Of a stretch of DNA of 14,713 bases, positions 13,687-14,713 are shown piece after piece. Under the pieces are notes generated by a model. The model did no database searches. It worked only from the letters and a program-made list of their open reading frames with translations, and was not told the DNA's origin. Location: the NCBI GenBank assembly GCA_028694405.1, contig JAQUTM010000039.1, forward strand, positions 1 through 14,713, given 5' to 3'. This DNA comes from Oscillospiraceae bacterium (GTDB taxonomy: Bacteria; Bacillota; Clostridia; Oscillospirales; Ruminococcaceae). Within the stretch, counting starts at the first letter, position 1. Each line of letters opens with the position of its first letter. The position numbers and the translations under genes were made by a program.

Positions 13687-13966
13687 TTGCTGAGTGAAGA
13701 AGTGTATATTTCGGAGCTTTGTGCCACTTATCTGTATAAAATTACACAAACAAACAAACAAACTCCTTGATGAGTTAGGACTATGTACCGTTTATGGTAT
13801 AAGTGTATATAAAAAAGATTGCCCTTTACCTACTAAAAATGAAATTTGTGAGATTGAAGATATTTCGTCCAACTTAGCTTTTGTGGAAAATTTGCTAAAA
13901 AAAGTTGCTCGTAATATGGTGCGCCCCATTCATATAAAAGACGTTATATTGGATGCTATCTCCTAA
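13687..13966 (+). pseudogene. DUF6514-like small protein gene, frame-broken at a CAAA repeat
   Basis: GGAGGTGA at 13673-13680 sits six bases before TTG 13687. That frame reads LSEEVYISELCATYLYKITQTNK, then ends at TGA 13768 just after a tract of four CAAA units. The following frame, one base over, continues LLDELGLCTVYGISVYKKDC and ends with NLLKKVARNMVRPIHIKDVILDAIS, which resembles the C-terminus of clostridial DUF6514 proteins (tentative). Removing one 4-base unit fuses both parts into a 92-residue protein of normal family length. An in-frame GTG at 13694 would give a 90-residue product without the break, but its N-terminus looks non-coding and it lacks a well-placed ribosome binding site. 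It may be a mutation, a phase-off state or a sequencing error. Function unknown. Confidence 0.6.
13746..13763. repeat. Tetranucleotide microsatellite (ACAA)4AC
   Basis: A tract of 4.5 ACAA units (equivalently four CAAA units at 13747-13762), inside the coding region and exactly where the two reading frames part. A change by one unit shifts the frame by one base in the direction that restores the full-length protein. Confidence 0.9.
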
Positions 13967-14011
13967 AAGATACTTATTTTTTGCTGGTGAAAACTACAAA
14001 AATTAAGGCAG

Positions 14012-14040
14012 CTTGATGCCCAAGATACATCAAGTTTATT
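14012..14040 (+). terminator. Possible terminator of the DUF6514-like gene
   Basis: CTTGATG (14012-14018) pairs with CATCAAG (14028-14034) around a 9-nt loop, followed by TTTATTG. The stem is short and the tail is modest, so this is a weak call. Confidence 0.5.
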
Positions 14041-14071
14041 GTCGATAATATAAATAGCATTATAACATAAC

Positions 14072-14115
14072 AAAAAACACCCTGCTTTATGGAAAGCAAG
14101 GTGCTTTTTTGTTTT
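14072..14115. terminator. Bidirectional terminator, mainly for the malQ gene
   Basis: Arms 14072-14088 and 14093-14110 pair with one bulge and one mismatch around an ATGG loop, flanked by A6 on the left and T6 plus GTTTTT on the right. On the minus strand it begins about 40 bases after the malQ stop and reads into TTTTTTG. Confidence 0.8.
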
Positions 14116-14148
14116 TAATAAGAAAGAAATAAAAAAGAAAGATTAAAT

Positions 14149-14713
14149 TTACAAAACACGTCCGTACATTTTAGCCAAAGAAGAAATTGTTTTAGAAAGA
14201 GAAGCAGTAAAATAATCCGGTATCGCACGCCAAACCCAGTTTCCACCCAAAGTGGAAGGGATATTGATGCGCGCCTCTTTGCCCAGACATAAATAATCTT
14301 GCAGCGGAATAATAGCCATGCTGCTAACGCTGCCCAAAGCTGCCCGAATAAAACCATAGGTAAAGTTACGGTCGGGAGTAATATCCAGATAAGCCTTTGC
14401 AAACAAAACATCGTCCGCCGGTGCAGAAAATTCCCAGTCGGCGGTGGTTGTATTGTCGTGTGTGCCTGTGTAAACTACAGAATTAGCAGTATAGTTATGG
14501 GGTAAATAGTCGCTCTCCTCGCGGCTGTCAAAAGCAAATTGCAATACCTTCATGCCGGGAAAACCACTGTAACGCATAAGCTCTAATACATCTTCGGTAA
14601 GATAACCCAAATCCTCTGCAATGATGTTAATATCAGGCAGCTGACGTTTTATACTGTCTACAAAGGTTTTACCGGGGCCTTTGCACCAATGCCCGTTAAC
14701 GGCGGTTTTATCT
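14149..14713 (-). CDS. malQ: 4-alpha-glucanotransferase (amylomaltase, GH77), C-terminal part
   Basis: Transfers alpha-1,4-glucan segments between maltooligosaccharides in glycogen/maltodextrin metabolism, in the cytoplasm. The frame is open through the right edge of the window. The ATG-like start that could be read at 14610 (a TTG) is inside the conserved IIAEDLGYLTEDV block, so the gene begins beyond 14713 and about 187 residues are visible. That block holds the acid/base glutamate (codon 14614-14616), and VVYTGTHDNTT holds the conserved transition-state aspartate (codon 14455-14457). GFPGMKVLQFAFD, QDYLCLG and the GGNWVWRA region near the C-terminus are all family signatures. The nucleophile region is not in the window. 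A terminator follows the stop. Confidence 0.95.
   Translation of the reverse strand, partial: DKTAVNGHWCKGPGKTFVDSIKRQLPDINIIAEDLGYLTEDVLELMRYSGFPGMKVLQFAFDSREESDYLPHNYTANSVVYTGTHDNTTTADWEFSAPADDVLFAKAYLDITPDRNFTYGFIRAALGSVSSMAIIPLQDYLCLGKEARINIPSTLGGNWVWRAIPDYFTASLSKTISSLAKMYGRVL

Noticed and set aside
13694..13770. GTG 13694 as the true start of the DUF6514-like gene
   Set aside because: The ideal ribosome binding site points to TTG 13687 in another frame, whose product looks more protein-like. I kept this only as an alternative.

Overview
The window looks like chromosomal DNA from a low-to-moderate GC Firmicute of class Clostridia, probably near the Oscillospirales/Ruminococcaceae. This is inferred from AT-rich intergenic DNA, strong AAAGGAGG-type ribosome binding sites, some GTG/TTG starts, and families common in that group: the MarR/ABC/ABC exporter cassette, the radical SAM/TIGR03915 pair and a DUF6514-like small protein. 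No tRNA, rRNA, CRISPR array, transposase or phage structural gene is visible.

Layout. (1) 1-1130, the 3' part of an NADP-type isocitrate dehydrogenase, ending in a strong hairpin terminator. (2) 1232-5977, a promoter, a MarR-family regulator and two ABC exporter half-transporters with touching or overlapping ends. Motif degeneration in the two ATPases points to a heterodimer with one consensus and one degenerate ATP site. A bidirectional terminator closes the operon. (3) 6985-5989 on the minus strand, a MerR-family regulator with two C-terminal membrane helices overlapping a YbjQ-family gene, behind a textbook MerR promoter (19-bp spacer holding a 7-7-7 dyad). (4) 7948-7070 minus, a LacX-like aldose 1-epimerase. 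(5) 8169-9297, a small two-helix membrane protein divergent from a CI/LexA-like XRE-S24 repressor. Each gene has a near-consensus promoter in the 175-bp gap, with a perfect 15-bp dyad inside the minus-strand promoter. (6) 9435-12201, a tightly packed operon of a radical SAM protein of the 'linked to uracil-DNA glycosylase' type, its TIGR03915 partner and a HAD phosphatase. (7) 12239-13574, a LuxR-type regulator with an unrecognised N-terminal region. (8) 13621-13966, a small DUF6514-like gene split into two frames exactly at a CAAA tetranucleotide repeat. (9) 14713-14149 minus, the 3' part of a 4-alpha-glucanotransferase (GH77).

How the genes fit together. The strongest candidates for something underexplored are the centre and the right side. 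A damage-sensing type of repressor faces a small membrane protein and lies immediately upstream, same strand, of a putative DNA repair/modification operon, with no clear promoter of its own in front of that operon. The result could be a compact DNA-damage-response island; this is inference from arrangement. The CAAA repeat could be a phase-variation switch or simply a frameshift mutation. The rest (IDH, aldose epimerase, MalQ) is ordinary central and carbohydrate metabolism.
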